A DNA stretch of 64,000 nt from Pseudomonas sp. WN033 (GTDB lineage: Bacteria; Pseudomonadota; Gammaproteobacteria; Pseudomonadales; Pseudomonadaceae). The translations under genes and the position numbers were made by a program. Numbering within the stretch: position 1 is the first letter of the stretch; each line of letters opens with the position of its first letter. Under the pieces are notes generated by a model. The model did not search any database, was not told the origin of the DNA, and was given only the letters and a program-made list of their open reading frames with translations. This document shows positions 1 to 8,674 of this stretch, piece by piece. The stretch is taken from NCBI GenBank assembly GCA_002287035.1, contig NSKG01000007.1:124001-188000 (forward strand), read 5' to 3'.

Positions 1-1147
1 ACGTGCCATGACCGGTGTTCAGGTACAGATTACGCAGCGCAGTAGCGCCAATGATCGGCGTGCCGTCCGGAGTCATCGGTCGGAACCCGGTCCAGAAACT
101 GGACTCACCGACGTTGCCGCCCTGCGGGAACAGATCGCCGACGACCATTTCCAGGGTGGACCGGCGCTTGTCGCGCAGTTCGGTATCGAAACCGGCCAAT
201 TCTGCCATGCCGCCGACCCGGATACGCTCAGCGAAACGGGTAATGGCGACCTTGTAGGTTTCGTCCATCACCGTGGATACCGGGGCCATATCGGGGTTGC
301 TGACCGGCAGGGTCAGTGAATAGCCCTTGACCGGGTAGACCGGCAGATCGATGCCATGGCTGCGCAACAGTTGCGGCGAGTAGCTGCCCAGCGCCAGCAC
401 ATAGCTGTCGGCCCGCAGGATCTCGTCGCCGGCGCGCACGCCGGTGACTCGCTCACCATCGCTGAGCAGTTCCTGAATGTTGCAGTTATAGCGGAATTTG
501 ACCCCCAGCTCGGCGCATTTAGCCGCCAACCGGGTGGTAAACAGGTGGCAATCACCAGTTTCGTCGTTGGGCAGGCGCAGACCGCCGACAATTTTGTCGG
601 CACTGGGCGCCAGGCCCGGTTCAAACTGCACGCAGCCAGCCCGGTCCAGCACCTGGTAAGGTACGTTGCAGCGCTCCAGTACGGCGATGTCCTGGGCGGC
701 GGCGTCCATCTGCTTCTGGGTGCGGAACAATTGCAGGGTGCCGAGTTCACGGTGTTCGTAGTCGACGCCACTGTCGCGACGCAGGTCCATGAGGCAGTCG
801 CGGCTGTATTCGGCCAGACGCATCATACGTTCCTTGTTGACCGCATAACGAGCCTCAGTGCAGTTGGCCAGCATCTTCATCATCCAGCGGTACTGGAACG
901 CATCGGCAGTCGGCCGAATGGCCAGTGGTGCGTGCTTGGCCATCATCCACTTCAGCGCCTTGACCGGTACGCCGGGAGCGGCCCAAGGCGCGGAATAGCC
1001 GGGTGAGATCATGCCAGCGTTGCCAAAGCTGGTTTCCAGGCCGGGGCCGGGCTGGCGATCGATCACGGTGACCTCATGGCCAGCCTTGGCCAGATACCAG
1101 GCGCTGGTGATGCCGATGACACCGCTACCGAGAATGAGAACCTGCAT
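1..1147 (-). CDS. dadA: D-amino acid dehydrogenase small subunit (3' end outside window)
   Basis: Oxidatively deaminates D-amino acids (chiefly D-alanine) to 2-oxo acids, passing electrons to the respiratory chain at the inner membrane face. The protein starts [20 protein letters not shown], a Rossmann GxGxxG FAD-binding motif at residues 7-12 followed by an acidic strand end (VIDR). Near the window edge it reads [14 protein letters not shown] and then NTGHGT, the C-terminal FAD-contact region of the DadA/DAO family. 382 codons are visible; the family is about 430, so roughly 50 residues lie before base 1. The ATG at 1147 is the natural start because it sits directly before the FAD motif. It is transcribed divergently from the Lrp-type regulator at 1324, the arrangement seen in Pseudomonas, where the regulator activates dad genes in response to alanine. 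The identification is firm; the D-Ala preference is inferred from the family. Confidence 0.93.
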   Translation of the reverse strand, partial: MQVLILGSGVIGITSAWYLAKAGHEVTVIDRQPGPGLETSFGNAGMISPGYSAPWAAPGVPVKALKWMMAKHAPLAIRPTADAFQYRWMMKMLANCTEARYAVNKERMMRLAEYSRDCLMDLRRDSGVDYEHRELGTLQLFRTQKQMDAAAQDIAVLERCNVPYQVLDRAGCVQFEPGLAPSADKIVGGLRLPNDETGDCHLFTTRLAAKCAELGVKFRYNCNIQELLSDGERVTGVRAGDEILRADSYVLALGSYSPQLLRSHGIDLPVYPVKGYSLTLPVSNPDMAPVSTVMDETYKVAITRFAERIRVGGMAELAGFDTELRDKRRSTLEMVVGDLFPQGGNVGESSFWTGFRPMTPDGTPIIGATALRNLYLNTGHGT

Positions 1148-1267
1148 GGACTACTCCCGCACCTGCGTGCTGAAAAGGCTGTTGTTGTGAGGCCCACCGG
1201 TGAGACAAAACACCACATGGGCGATATCGCTATTCTAGGACAGGTGCTCTTTAGGCTTTTTTCGTTT

Positions 1268-1288
1268 ATTTTTTGTTTGGCAAAAAAT
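1268..1288. promoter_or_regulatory. Dyad in dadA/lrp divergent promoter region (candidate Lrp/DadR operator)
   Basis: The 176-bp gap between the divergent dadA and lrp starts holds a perfect inverted repeat, ATTTTTTG-tttgg-CAAAAAAT, in an A/T-rich tract. Lrp-family sites are A/T-rich imperfect palindromes, and the site lies about 35 bp upstream of the regulator start, so autoregulation or control of dadA is plausible. The dyad is seen directly; its use as an operator is inference. Confidence 0.45.
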
Positions 1289-1323
1289 CATCTCGAAGTA
1301 ATGACAATGATCGGGAAAAAATC

Positions 1324-1818
1324 ATGAAAACACGCAAGGCCTCCAGCCGCGAACTGGACAAGATTGACCGACATATCCTGCGCATCCTCCAGCAGGAGGG
1401 GCGGATTTCCTATGTCGAGCTGGGCGAGCGGGTGGGGCTGTCGACTACGCCATGCATGGAGCGGGTCAAGCGCCTGGAGCGGGAGAAATTCATCCTCGGC
1501 TACGGTGCACAACTGAACCCGCACAAGTTGCAGGCCAATCTGCTGGTGTTCGTCGAGATCAGCCTGGCATCGAAATCGGCAGATATCTTCGACGACTTTC
1601 GCCGGGCAGCGATCAAGCTGCCGCATGTGCTGGAATGCCATCTGGTCTCAGGCGACTTCGATTACCTGCTCAAGGCCCGGATCTCCGAAATGACCTCGTA
1701 CCGTAAACTGCTCGGCGACATCCTGCTCAAGCTGCCTGGGGTACGCGAGTCGAAGAGCTACATCGTCATGGAAGAGATCAAGGAGACGTTGGCAATCCCT
1801 ATACCCGAAGACGAATAA
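1324..1818 (+). CDS. dadR: Lrp/AsnC family transcriptional regulator (DadR-like)
   Basis: A 164-residue feast/famine regulator. An N-terminal winged helix-turn-helix (about residues 8-60, with LDKIDRHILRILQQEGRIS and VGLSTTPCMERVKRLE) is followed by the RAM ligand-binding fold with the usual CHLVSGDFDYLLKA segment. Length matches the family. The ATG at 1324 is preferred over an upstream TTG at 1273 because MKTRK...LDKIDRHIL aligns with Lrp starts. The gene is divergent from dadA. In Pseudomonas the Lrp homologue beside dad genes (DadR) is needed for alanine-induced dadA expression, so the same role is inferred here. A GTGTCAAT-tttt-ATTGACAC dyad follows the gene. Confidence 0.88.
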   Translation: MKTRKASSRELDKIDRHILRILQQEGRISYVELGERVGLSTTPCMERVKRLEREKFILGYGAQLNPHKLQANLLVFVEISLASKSADIFDDFRRAAIKLPHVLECHLVSGDFDYLLKARISEMTSYRKLLGDILLKLPGVRESKSYIVMEEIKETLAIPIPEDE

Positions 1819-1829
1819 TCGCTATGCTG

Positions 1830-1849
1830 GTGTCAATTTTTATTGACAC
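1830..1849. promoter_or_regulatory. Perfect dyad between lrp and the FAD oxidoreductase gene
   Basis: GTGTCAAT-tttt-ATTGACAC, two perfect 8-bp arms, begins 11 bp after the regulator stop codon and ends 27 bp before the next start. It could be a weak hairpin terminator or an operator for the downstream gene; the right arm also contains TTGACA, a sigma-70 -35-like hexamer. The sequence does not decide between these. Confidence 0.4.
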
Positions 1850-1876
1850 TCTTTCGCTATATCAAACGGAACCCCC

Positions 1877-3181
1877 ATGGCCAACGCTCCGACCCATACG
1901 CCTGAACACGCCCCGTCCTATTACGCCGCCAGCACCAACATGGCGCTGAGCTTTCCGGCGCTGACCAGCGAAGAGCGCGCCGATGTGTGCATTGTTGGCG
2001 GCGGTTTCACCGGTCTGAATACCGCCATCGAGCTGGCCCAGCGCGGTTTTTCGGTCGTGTTGCTGGAAGCCTGCCAGGTCGGCTGGGGCGCCAGCGGCCG
2101 CAACGGCGGCCAGTTGATCCGCGGGGTTGGTCATGATCTCGAACAGTTCGAGTCGATCATCGGTGCCGAGGGGGTGCGCGAACTCAAGCTGATGGGTCTG
2201 GAGGCGGTCCAGATCGTGCGCCGGCGCATCGAGCAGTTCAATATCGACTGCGATCTGACCTGGGGTTATTGCGACCTGGCTAACAAACCCGCGCATCTGG
2301 AAGCCTTCCGGGAAGACATGGCCGAACTGCGCGGACTCGGTTACCAGGCCGAGATGAAGATCATCGAGCCTGAGCAGATGCACAGCGTGGTCGGCTCGGA
2401 TGTGTATGTCGGCGGCATGACCGACATGGGCTCAGGCCACCTGCACCCGCTCAACCTGGCCCTGGGCGAGGCCCGGGCCGCGCAGTCGCTGGGTGTGCGT
2501 GTGTATGAACAGTCGGCGGTCACTGCCATCGACTATGGCCCGGAAGTCACGATCCACACCGCCAGCGGCAGGGTTCGGGCCGGGCAACTGGTGATTGGCT
2601 GCAACGCCTATCTGCGTGAACTGCAGCCGCAGCTCAGTGGCAAGGTGCTGCCCGCCGGCAGTTACGTGATTGCCACCGAGCCCTTGAGCGAGGAACGCGC
2701 GCGCAGCCTGATCCCGCAGAACATGGCGCTGTGCGACCAGCGCGTGGCGCTTGACTATTACCGGCTATCCAAGGACCGGCGCCTGCTGTTCGGCGGCGCC
2801 TGTCATTACTCTGGACGCGACCCACAGGATATCGCTGCCTACATGCGCCCGAAGATGCTGCGGGTCTTCCCGCAGCTGGCTGACGTGAAAATCGACTACC
2901 AATGGGGTGGAATGATCGGTATCGGTGCCAACCGCCTGCCGCAGATCGGCAAGCTTCCAGGCCAGGCCAATGTATTCTTCGCCCAGGCCTACTCCGGACA
3001 CGGTGTCAACGCCACCCACCTGGCTGCGCAACTGCTGACCGAGGCGATCAGCGGCCAGGCCAGCCGGGGCTTCGAGCTGTTCAGTCAGGTCCCGCACATG
3101 ACCTTCCCCGGCGGCAAGCAATTCCGCTCCCAACTGCTGGCACTGGGGATGCTTTGGCACCGGATCAAGGAAGTGTTCTAA
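1877..3181 (+). CDS. FAD-dependent amine oxidoreductase (PuuB/OrdL-like)
   Basis: A 434-residue DAO-superfamily flavoprotein. Residues about 36-60 read DVCIVGGGFTGLNTAIELAQ, the GxGxxG dinucleotide-binding motif. GWGASGRNGGQ follows near residue 75, a hallmark of the gamma-glutamylputrescine oxidase/OrdL branch, and the C-terminal FAD segment contains YSGHGVNATHLAAQ. Family members oxidise secondary or primary amines such as gamma-glutamylputrescine, releasing an aldehyde and H2O2 or reducing the respiratory chain. It follows the Lrp-type regulator on the same strand, a neighbourhood also seen in P. aeruginosa. The class is secure; the exact substrate cannot be read from the sequence, so no symbol is given. 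Confidence 0.85.
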   Translation: MANAPTHTPEHAPSYYAASTNMALSFPALTSEERADVCIVGGGFTGLNTAIELAQRGFSVVLLEACQVGWGASGRNGGQLIRGVGHDLEQFESIIGAEGVRELKLMGLEAVQIVRRRIEQFNIDCDLTWGYCDLANKPAHLEAFREDMAELRGLGYQAEMKIIEPEQMHSVVGSDVYVGGMTDMGSGHLHPLNLALGEARAAQSLGVRVYEQSAVTAIDYGPEVTIHTASGRVRAGQLVIGCNAYLRELQPQLSGKVLPAGSYVIATEPLSEERARSLIPQNMALCDQRVALDYYRLSKDRRLLFGGACHYSGRDPQDIAAYMRPKMLRVFPQLADVKIDYQWGGMIGIGANRLPQIGKLPGQANVFFAQAYSGHGVNATHLAAQLLTEAISGQASRGFELFSQVPHMTFPGGKQFRSQLLALGMLWHRIKEVF

Positions 3182-3239
3182 AAACCTGCAGACTCGGTTG
3201 GCGTTGACCACAGGCAAGCGCCGTCAAGAACGCATACCA

Positions 3240-3346
3240 TCATTGCGAGGAGCAGGGAGCGGCCATCCGCCGACGTGGCAATCCAGGCCGCCCAGCCAGA
3301 CGCGACTCAGTAATGGATTGCCACGGGCCTGCGGCCCTCGCAATGA
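3240..3346. repeat. Dyad repeat with cattgcgagg / cgtggcaatcca arms
   Basis: Nested inverted arms: tcattgcgagg (3240-3250) pairs with cctcgcaatga (3336-3346), and cgtggcaatcca (3274-3285) pairs with tggattgccacg (3314-3325). The whole 107-bp unit can fold back on itself. Similar extragenic repeats occur in many gammaproteobacteria. It lies between the convergent ends of the oxidoreductase gene and the RNase J-like gene. A fragment, cgtggcaatccagg, recurs at 31423-31436. Confidence 0.75.
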
Positions 3347-3379
3347 CGGGCTTGTCGCAGGCCTGTGGAGCACGCCAAC

Positions 3380-4714
3380 TCAATCGCGCACTTCAACCAG
3401 CCCGTGCGGCAGCTCGGCAATCTTGCCCGGCTGGCCGCCCAGGTCGATCAAGTCGCCATTGGCCGGCAGCAGGCCGCCGATACCCAGGCTGCGAGCAAAA
3501 CTCTGGTGCGTCTGCTGGTGGTAACGCTCGCCATGCACCGGCAGCAGCCAGCGCGGCCTGAGCCAGCCGTAGAGTTGCCGCAGGTCTTCCTGCGGCGGAT
3601 GGCCGGAAGCATGGATCGGCGCCATGTCGTCATCGATCACCTGCACACCTTGCTCCTTGAGTCCCTGCTTGATCGCCGCCAACGCCACTTCGTTGCCGGG
3701 AATCAGCCGCGAGGAAAACAACACCGCATCGCCCGGCTCCAGGCTCAGCTGCGGATGATTGCCGGCCGCCAGCCGGCCCAAGGCCGCTGCCGGCTCGCCC
3801 TGGCTCCCAGTACAAACCCAGAGTTGCTGCTGGCGTGGCAGAAAACCCAGCTCCCAAGGGCCGATAAACCCAGGCTGGCCGTTCAGATAGTTGTGCGCGC
3901 GGCCGGCCGCATGCAGGGTCACCAGGCTGCGACCAAGCAGCCCGGCGTAGCGGCCGGTATCGAAGGCGATCTCGGCCAGGCTGTGCAGGCGGGCGATATT
4001 GCTGGCGAAGCAGGTGACAATGACTCGCTGGCGCAACGGCCGGATGGTATCGAGCAGGCCGTTCTGTACCTCGGCTTCGGAACGGCTGCCGCCCATCACT
4101 GGGGCATTGGTCGAATCGCCGATCACTACGTCAATCCCGGCCTTACCCAGCGCTTGCAGCCGGCCCTGGGCGGTCAGACCACCCACCACTGGCTGCGGAT
4201 CGAGCTTCCAGTCACCACTGTGGTAAAGCCGCTTGCCGGCCACCTCAAGGACGATGGCGTGTGATTCGGGGATCGAGTGGGTAACTGGAATCCACTCGGC
4301 CTGAAACGCGCCGATACCGACCGGCTGCAGCGGCTCGATGATCTTCAGACTCGGCCACTCGCGGTTGGGATCGAGCTTGTTGCGAATCAGCCGGGCGGCG
4401 AACGGGCTGGCGTAGATCGGGCAGTTGAGCGCCGGCCACAGATGCGGAATAGCGCCGATATGGTCTTCATGGGCGTGGGTAATCAACAGGGCCGAGAGCT
4501 GGATGTCGTGCCGCTCCAGTGCCGCCAGACTCGGGACCGAGACCCGGTTGCGTCCGGTCGCGCCCGGCTCCAGGGCAAAGCCACAGTCGATGGCGATCCA
4601 CTGACCGGCACTGCCGTACAGGTAGAAATTGGCTCCGAACATCCCCGCGCCGCCCAAGGCCACGAACAACGGGCCTTCCTGATTGTGAATCTGATCGAAA
4701 CGGGCGGTGGGCAT
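3380..4714 (-). CDS. RNase J-type beta-CASP metallo-nuclease
   Basis: A 444-residue metallo-beta-lactamase/beta-CASP protein of the RNase J group, likely a metal-dependent RNA exo/endonuclease in the cytoplasm. Motif 2, HAHEDH, is at about residues 80-85. The motif 3 His is in PVTHS, the motif 4 Asp in HSGDWKLD, beta-CASP motif A in GDSTNA, the motif B His in HASGHPPQED and motif C in PVHGERYH, so the whole catalytic set is present. It is about 110 residues shorter than the Bacillus RNase J proteins and lacks most of their C-terminal domain. The start MPTARFDQ is the only good ATG. It sits alone between a repeat and the Gate-domain gene. Confidence 0.85.
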   Translation of the reverse strand: MPTARFDQIHNQEGPLFVALGGAGMFGANFYLYGSAGQWIAIDCGFALEPGATGRNRVSVPSLAALERHDIQLSALLITHAHEDHIGAIPHLWPALNCPIYASPFAARLIRNKLDPNREWPSLKIIEPLQPVGIGAFQAEWIPVTHSIPESHAIVLEVAGKRLYHSGDWKLDPQPVVGGLTAQGRLQALGKAGIDVVIGDSTNAPVMGGSRSEAEVQNGLLDTIRPLRQRVIVTCFASNIARLHSLAEIAFDTGRYAGLLGRSLVTLHAAGRAHNYLNGQPGFIGPWELGFLPRQQQLWVCTGSQGEPAAALGRLAAGNHPQLSLEPGDAVLFSSRLIPGNEVALAAIKQGLKEQGVQVIDDDMAPIHASGHPPQEDLRQLYGWLRPRWLLPVHGERYHQQTHQSFARSLGIGGLLPANGDLIDLGGQPGKIAELPHGLVEVRD

Positions 4715-4810
4715 CGGCGCTCCCGGCTGGCTGAACCTGTTGCTAGTTTCCCGGTTCAGGCTGTCGGCTGCAAGCCGACCAAAGCACAGGGCAGCGATCC
4801 GCCCATGCGT

Positions 4811-6040
4811 TCAGCCGAAGAACCAGTAGCACACGCCAATAGCCGTGAGCATCCCGGCCAGATCGGCCAGCAGCGCGCAGCCCAGGCCATGGCGGATACG
4901 GCGGATGCCAACCGCCCCAAAATACACCGCCAACACGTAGAAGGTGGTTTCGGTGCTGCCCTGCATGGTCGCGGCCAGTAGCGCCGGAAAGCTGTCGACC
5001 CCGAAGGTGTTCATGGTTTCGATCATCATCGCCCGCGCACCGCTGCCCGACAGCGGCTTGATGAAGGCGGTCGGCAGGGCATCAATGAAGCGGGTATCCC
5101 AGCCCAGCGCCTCGATCAGCCAGCGGATGCCATCCAGCCCGGTGTCGAGTACCCCGCTGGCGCGCAGGACGCCGACCGCGACCAGCATGGCGACCAGATA
5201 GGGCAGCAGGGATACGGTAAAGCTGAAGCCCTCCTTGGCGCCGTCGATGAAGGTGTCGTAGACATTGACCTTGCGCAGCGCGGCAATACCGAGAAAGGCA
5301 ATCACGATGCCAAACAGAGTCAGGTTGCCAACCAGGGTCGAGGTTGCGGCCAATGCCTGGGCCGACATCCCGGCCAGACTGGTCAGCAGCAGCCCGAGCG
5401 CCAGCGCGCCAGCGCCCAGGTAGGCCAACACCACCGGATCCCAGAGCTTAAGCCGCTGGATCAGCGCGACACTGAGCAGCCCGACCAGGCTGGAGGCGGT
5501 GGTGGCCAGCAAAATCGGCAAGAAAACCGCGGTTGGATCGGCAGCGCCCTGCTGGGCCCGGTACATGAAAATGGTCACCGGCAGCAGAGTCAGCGATGAG
5601 GTGTTGAGTACCAGAAACAGGATCTGGGCGTTGCTGGCAGTGTCCTTGCTCGGGTTCAGGCTCTGCAGCGCCTGCATGGCCTTGATCCCGATCGGCGTGG
5701 CGGCGTTGTCCAGGCCCAGCACATTGGCGGCAAAGTTCATGGTGATATGCCCGGCCGCCGGGTGGCCGCTGGGTACTTCCGGCATCAGCCGGCGAAACAA
5801 AGGATTCAGCAACCGCGCCAGCAGGCTGATCAATCCGGCCTTTTCGGCAATCGCCAGAAAGCCCAGCCACAGCGTCATGGTGCCGACCAGCACCAGCACA
5901 ATCTCGACACTGAGCCTGGCCATGTCGAACAGGGCCGCGACCAGGCGGCTGAATACCTCGGCATCGCCAAGGCCCAGCCACTGCCACAGTGCGGCGGCGA
6001 AAGCGGCGAGGAAAAAGCTCAGCCAGATTCCATTGAGCAT
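4811..6040 (-). CDS. Double Gate-domain membrane protein (SpmA-SpmB fusion type)
   Basis: A 409-residue polytopic inner-membrane protein with two nucleoside-recognition (Gate) repeats. The N-terminal half contains NFAANVLGLDNAATPIGIKA, the SpmA-like signature, and the C-terminal half contains the SpmB-like stretch KPLSGSGARAMMIE followed by MQGSTETTFYVLAVYFG. In sporulating bacteria these are separate spmA and spmB genes; in gammaproteobacteria they are commonly one protein of about this length. Function outside spores is unknown, with transport of a nucleoside-like or peptidoglycan-related compound suggested for the family. The gene is separated by only 3 bp from the upstream ampDh2-like amidase gene, so the two are probably co-transcribed. 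Confidence 0.8.
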   Translation of the reverse strand: MLNGIWLSFFLAAFAAALWQWLGLGDAEVFSRLVAALFDMARLSVEIVLVLVGTMTLWLGFLAIAEKAGLISLLARLLNPLFRRLMPEVPSGHPAAGHITMNFAANVLGLDNAATPIGIKAMQALQSLNPSKDTASNAQILFLVLNTSSLTLLPVTIFMYRAQQGAADPTAVFLPILLATTASSLVGLLSVALIQRLKLWDPVVLAYLGAGALALGLLLTSLAGMSAQALAATSTLVGNLTLFGIVIAFLGIAALRKVNVYDTFIDGAKEGFSFTVSLLPYLVAMLVAVGVLRASGVLDTGLDGIRWLIEALGWDTRFIDALPTAFIKPLSGSGARAMMIETMNTFGVDSFPALLAATMQGSTETTFYVLAVYFGAVGIRRIRHGLGCALLADLAGMLTAIGVCYWFFG

Positions 6041-6043
6041 CGG

Positions 6044-6901
6044 TTACGGCTCAACCATCAAGGTCTGCTCGCTGATCGGCTCGGCCAGCCAGATCTGTAG
6101 CGGGGCATCCAGCGCTGCACGCGCCTCGGGGGCCAGGGTGGCCAGCAGCGCGGCGGTTTCGATGTCGGGCAGGCCGCGGTGATCGGCCGGGCGGAAGCGC
6201 ATCTGGAAGGCGGCCAGCACATTGCGGGTCGCCCGGCTCCACAGGCCATCATCCGGCACGGCGTAACCGACCTCGGCCAACGCCTGCTGGAACCAGCCAA
6301 GCGAAGGGGTTCGTCCAGCCAGTTGGGCCTGAACCTCGGCCACCTGGGCCTCATCAGGCCAGATCGCCACCCCAGCCTCGGCCAATTGCCGCCAGGGGAA
6401 CAGCGGGCCGGGATCAACCTTGCGCTGCGGCGCGACATCGCTATGGCCGATCACCCGCTCAGGACCCAGGCCGTGACGTTGGAGGATGTCACGCAGCAAC
6501 GGGATCAGCGCCTCGATCTGGGTCGGCTCCCACGGCTGCCAATGCCGCTGGCCATTCTCCTCGCGGTAGCCCTGGTTCACCAATTCGATTCCGATTGAGC
6601 TGGCGTTGAGCCAGGTCCGCCCCTGCCAACTGCTCTCGCCCGCATGCCAGGCCCGGCGGTCCTCATCGACCAGACGGTAGATGGTCGGCGGGGTTTCATC
6701 GATCAGGTAATGGCTACTGACGCCGCCAGTGGCCAGGTTGCGCAGCGAGCGCTCAAAACCGGATGAAGTGTAGTGCAGGATCACGTACTGGACCCGACTG
6801 TCCTGGCTCAGGGCGCTGTAGCGGGTGTCGATCTGCGGTGATCCGGCGCAGCCGGCCAGCACCGCCAACAGAAAAATCAGACTCAATGCACCACGCCGCA
6901 T
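6044..6901 (-). CDS. ampDh2: Outer-membrane lipoprotein N-acetylmuramoyl-L-alanine amidase
   Basis: A 285-residue zinc amidase of the Amidase_2 (AmpD/AmiD) family that cuts the bond between MurNAc and L-Ala in peptidoglycan. A lipoprotein signal is present (LIFLLAVLAGC, with the lipobox cysteine at residue 18). Zinc ligands are the His in VILHYTSSG, the His in GHSDVAP and the Asp in KVDPGPLFPW. A C-terminal peptidoglycan-binding-like domain follows (about residues 195-265). The architecture and neighbourhood match P. aeruginosa AmpDh2, close to the GGDEF gene, an endonuclease gene and dsbA. The symbol rests on that synteny from memory; AmiD is the E. coli equivalent. Confidence 0.82.
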   Translation of the reverse strand: MRRGALSLIFLLAVLAGCAGSPQIDTRYSALSQDSRVQYVILHYTSSGFERSLRNLATGGVSSHYLIDETPPTIYRLVDEDRRAWHAGESSWQGRTWLNASSIGIELVNQGYREENGQRHWQPWEPTQIEALIPLLRDILQRHGLGPERVIGHSDVAPQRKVDPGPLFPWRQLAEAGVAIWPDEAQVAEVQAQLAGRTPSLGWFQQALAEVGYAVPDDGLWSRATRNVLAAFQMRFRPADHRGLPDIETAALLATLAPEARAALDAPLQIWLAEPISEQTLMVEP

Positions 6902-6984
6902 GCAGACTCCTAGGTAGACCGGGATAGGGTCTGCCTATCTTGCGGGTTTGCCGGCAGGCCAGCAAGAGCCAACAGGGACCAAAC

Positions 6985-8613
6985 TCAGTCGGCGCAGATC
7001 AGCCGGTTGCGCCCGTCATCCTTGGCCCGATACATGGCCCGGTCCGCCCGGTCGAACACTTCATCCAGGCTGTCATCGGCCCGGAACTCGGTATAGCCCA
7101 GGGAGATGGTGATCGGTACCCGTTCGCTCTTGAAGTGGAACGGGCAAGCCTCAATCCCGGAGCGCAGCTCCTCCAGTACCACCTGGCCCTGGGCACTGCT
7201 GGTGCCGGGCATCAGCAGGACAAACTCTTCGCCGCCAAAGCGACCGATGAAATCGGTCTTGCGCAGGCGCCGCGACAACTGCTGGGCAATCAGGCGCAAC
7301 ACCTTATCGCCGGCCAGGTGGCCAAAGTTGTCGTTGATGCTCTTGAAGTGATCGACATCCAGCACAGCCAGAAGCAACTGGCCGCCATAGCGTTGCCAAC
7401 GGTCGAACTCTTCTTCCATACGTTTTTGCAGGCCGGCACGGTTGGGTAGCCCGGTCAGGCTATCGATCATCGCCCGTTCACGCTGCTCTTCAAGGTGCTT
7501 GCGAAAGGTCTGAGCTTCGACTTCCATGACCCTGATCCGCTCAACCATCACCTGCAGCCGTTCGGCCACATCCTGCTCATGCTGCTCACGCAGGCTACGG
7601 GCCTGATCGACATTGCTCAGCAGAGCATCGAGCTTGGCCTCAACATTGGCTTTGAGTAGGTCCAGGTCAGAGGCATCACGAACATCGTCGTGCAGGTCCT
7701 CGACCTGATTGCGGATCGCCCCCTCCAGCGCCCGCCCAGCCTCCAAAGTATTGTTGTAGGCGTCATGGGCCGCTTCCAGATTGCCCTGAAACTGCGCCAG
7801 CCGCTTGTTGAGCTGCAGCAGATAGCGTTCAAAGTCGGCCTGGCGCTCATTCTGGGCGCTGAGAATCAGCAGACTGAGCTCGTCCAGCACCGCCGCCAGC
7901 TCATACCAGTTGAGTCCGCGCGTAACCTGCTCGCGCAGCCGTTCGGCTTGCGATACCTGGGCATCAACGACCTGCAACTCGCTGAGCAGATTGAGCAGAA
8001 TACCTTCGATATTGGCGGCAATCGCCGAGTAATTGTGCTCTTCACCCGCCAGATTGCCGGGCTCCTGAACTATCTCGCCATTGCTCTGGGCGGGCTGTTG
8101 CTCAGGCTCTTCAGCCTGATCAGTCGCACGACCGAACAGGCGAGTCCACAGTCCTGGTGCCGGCATCTCCTGATTCGGATTCAAGGCCTGGCCCTGCACA
8201 TCCACCAGATCATCCAGCAGGTCGGGGATCTTCGAGGCGTACTCGATCGGCTTGTCCAGCCGTTTGAGCAACTGACGCAAGGTCTTGGCCGCGTCCTTGG
8301 GCGGATCCAGTTCCTGAAGCTGCTCGGCCAATTGCCTGAGGTTGAGGCTGATACGCTGCAGGTTGCTCTGCCGGGCACTGTCGGCGGTCAACACCGCATG
8401 CTCCAGGTCAGGCATCAGGTCGGCCAGTTTAAACGGCGGGGCGTCACTACGCAGGGCGCTGCGCAGCTCCTTGAGCTGACGATCCAGCAGCGGATCCACG
8501 CCATCTGCGGCAATACTGACCCTCACCAGCCCACGCTTGAGCAGCTCTTCCTGATCGGTGGTCTCAAAGGCATCGTGCCCGTTTTGTCGTCGGCTGTTTC
8601 GGGTATCGGACAT
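6985..8613 (-). CDS. Diguanylate cyclase with long coiled-coil N-terminus (DgcH-like)
   Basis: A 542-residue protein that likely makes cyclic-di-GMP from two GTP. The C-terminal GGDEF domain (about residues 375-540) has RFGGEEFVLLMPG with an intact GGEEF active site, DSLTGLPNRAGL at its start and DVDHFKSINDNFGH for metal and nucleotide binding. The rest is soluble, Glu/Gln/Leu-rich and heptad-like (for example around HEQDVAERLQVMVERIRVME), suggesting a coiled-coil or HAMP-free signalling helix; no membrane segment is evident. The start at 8613 (MSDTRNSRR) is chosen because aggag precedes it by a few bases; an in-frame ATG at 8640 lacks such a site. By neighbourhood it corresponds to the GGDEF gene near ampDh2 in P. 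aeruginosa. Confidence 0.87.
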   Translation of the reverse strand: MSDTRNSRRQNGHDAFETTDQEELLKRGLVRVSIAADGVDPLLDRQLKELRSALRSDAPPFKLADLMPDLEHAVLTADSARQSNLQRISLNLRQLAEQLQELDPPKDAAKTLRQLLKRLDKPIEYASKIPDLLDDLVDVQGQALNPNQEMPAPGLWTRLFGRATDQAEEPEQQPAQSNGEIVQEPGNLAGEEHNYSAIAANIEGILLNLLSELQVVDAQVSQAERLREQVTRGLNWYELAAVLDELSLLILSAQNERQADFERYLLQLNKRLAQFQGNLEAAHDAYNNTLEAGRALEGAIRNQVEDLHDDVRDASDLDLLKANVEAKLDALLSNVDQARSLREQHEQDVAERLQVMVERIRVMEVEAQTFRKHLEEQRERAMIDSLTGLPNRAGLQKRMEEEFDRWQRYGGQLLLAVLDVDHFKSINDNFGHLAGDKVLRLIAQQLSRRLRKTDFIGRFGGEEFVLLMPGTSSAQGQVVLEELRSGIEACPFHFKSERVPITISLGYTEFRADDSLDEVFDRADRAMYRAKDDGRNRLICAD

Positions 8614-8674
8614 GGGTGCTCCTACGCACGGCGTACCCAAGGATTATAGGGGAATTTGATCTGCTGGCTACTGG

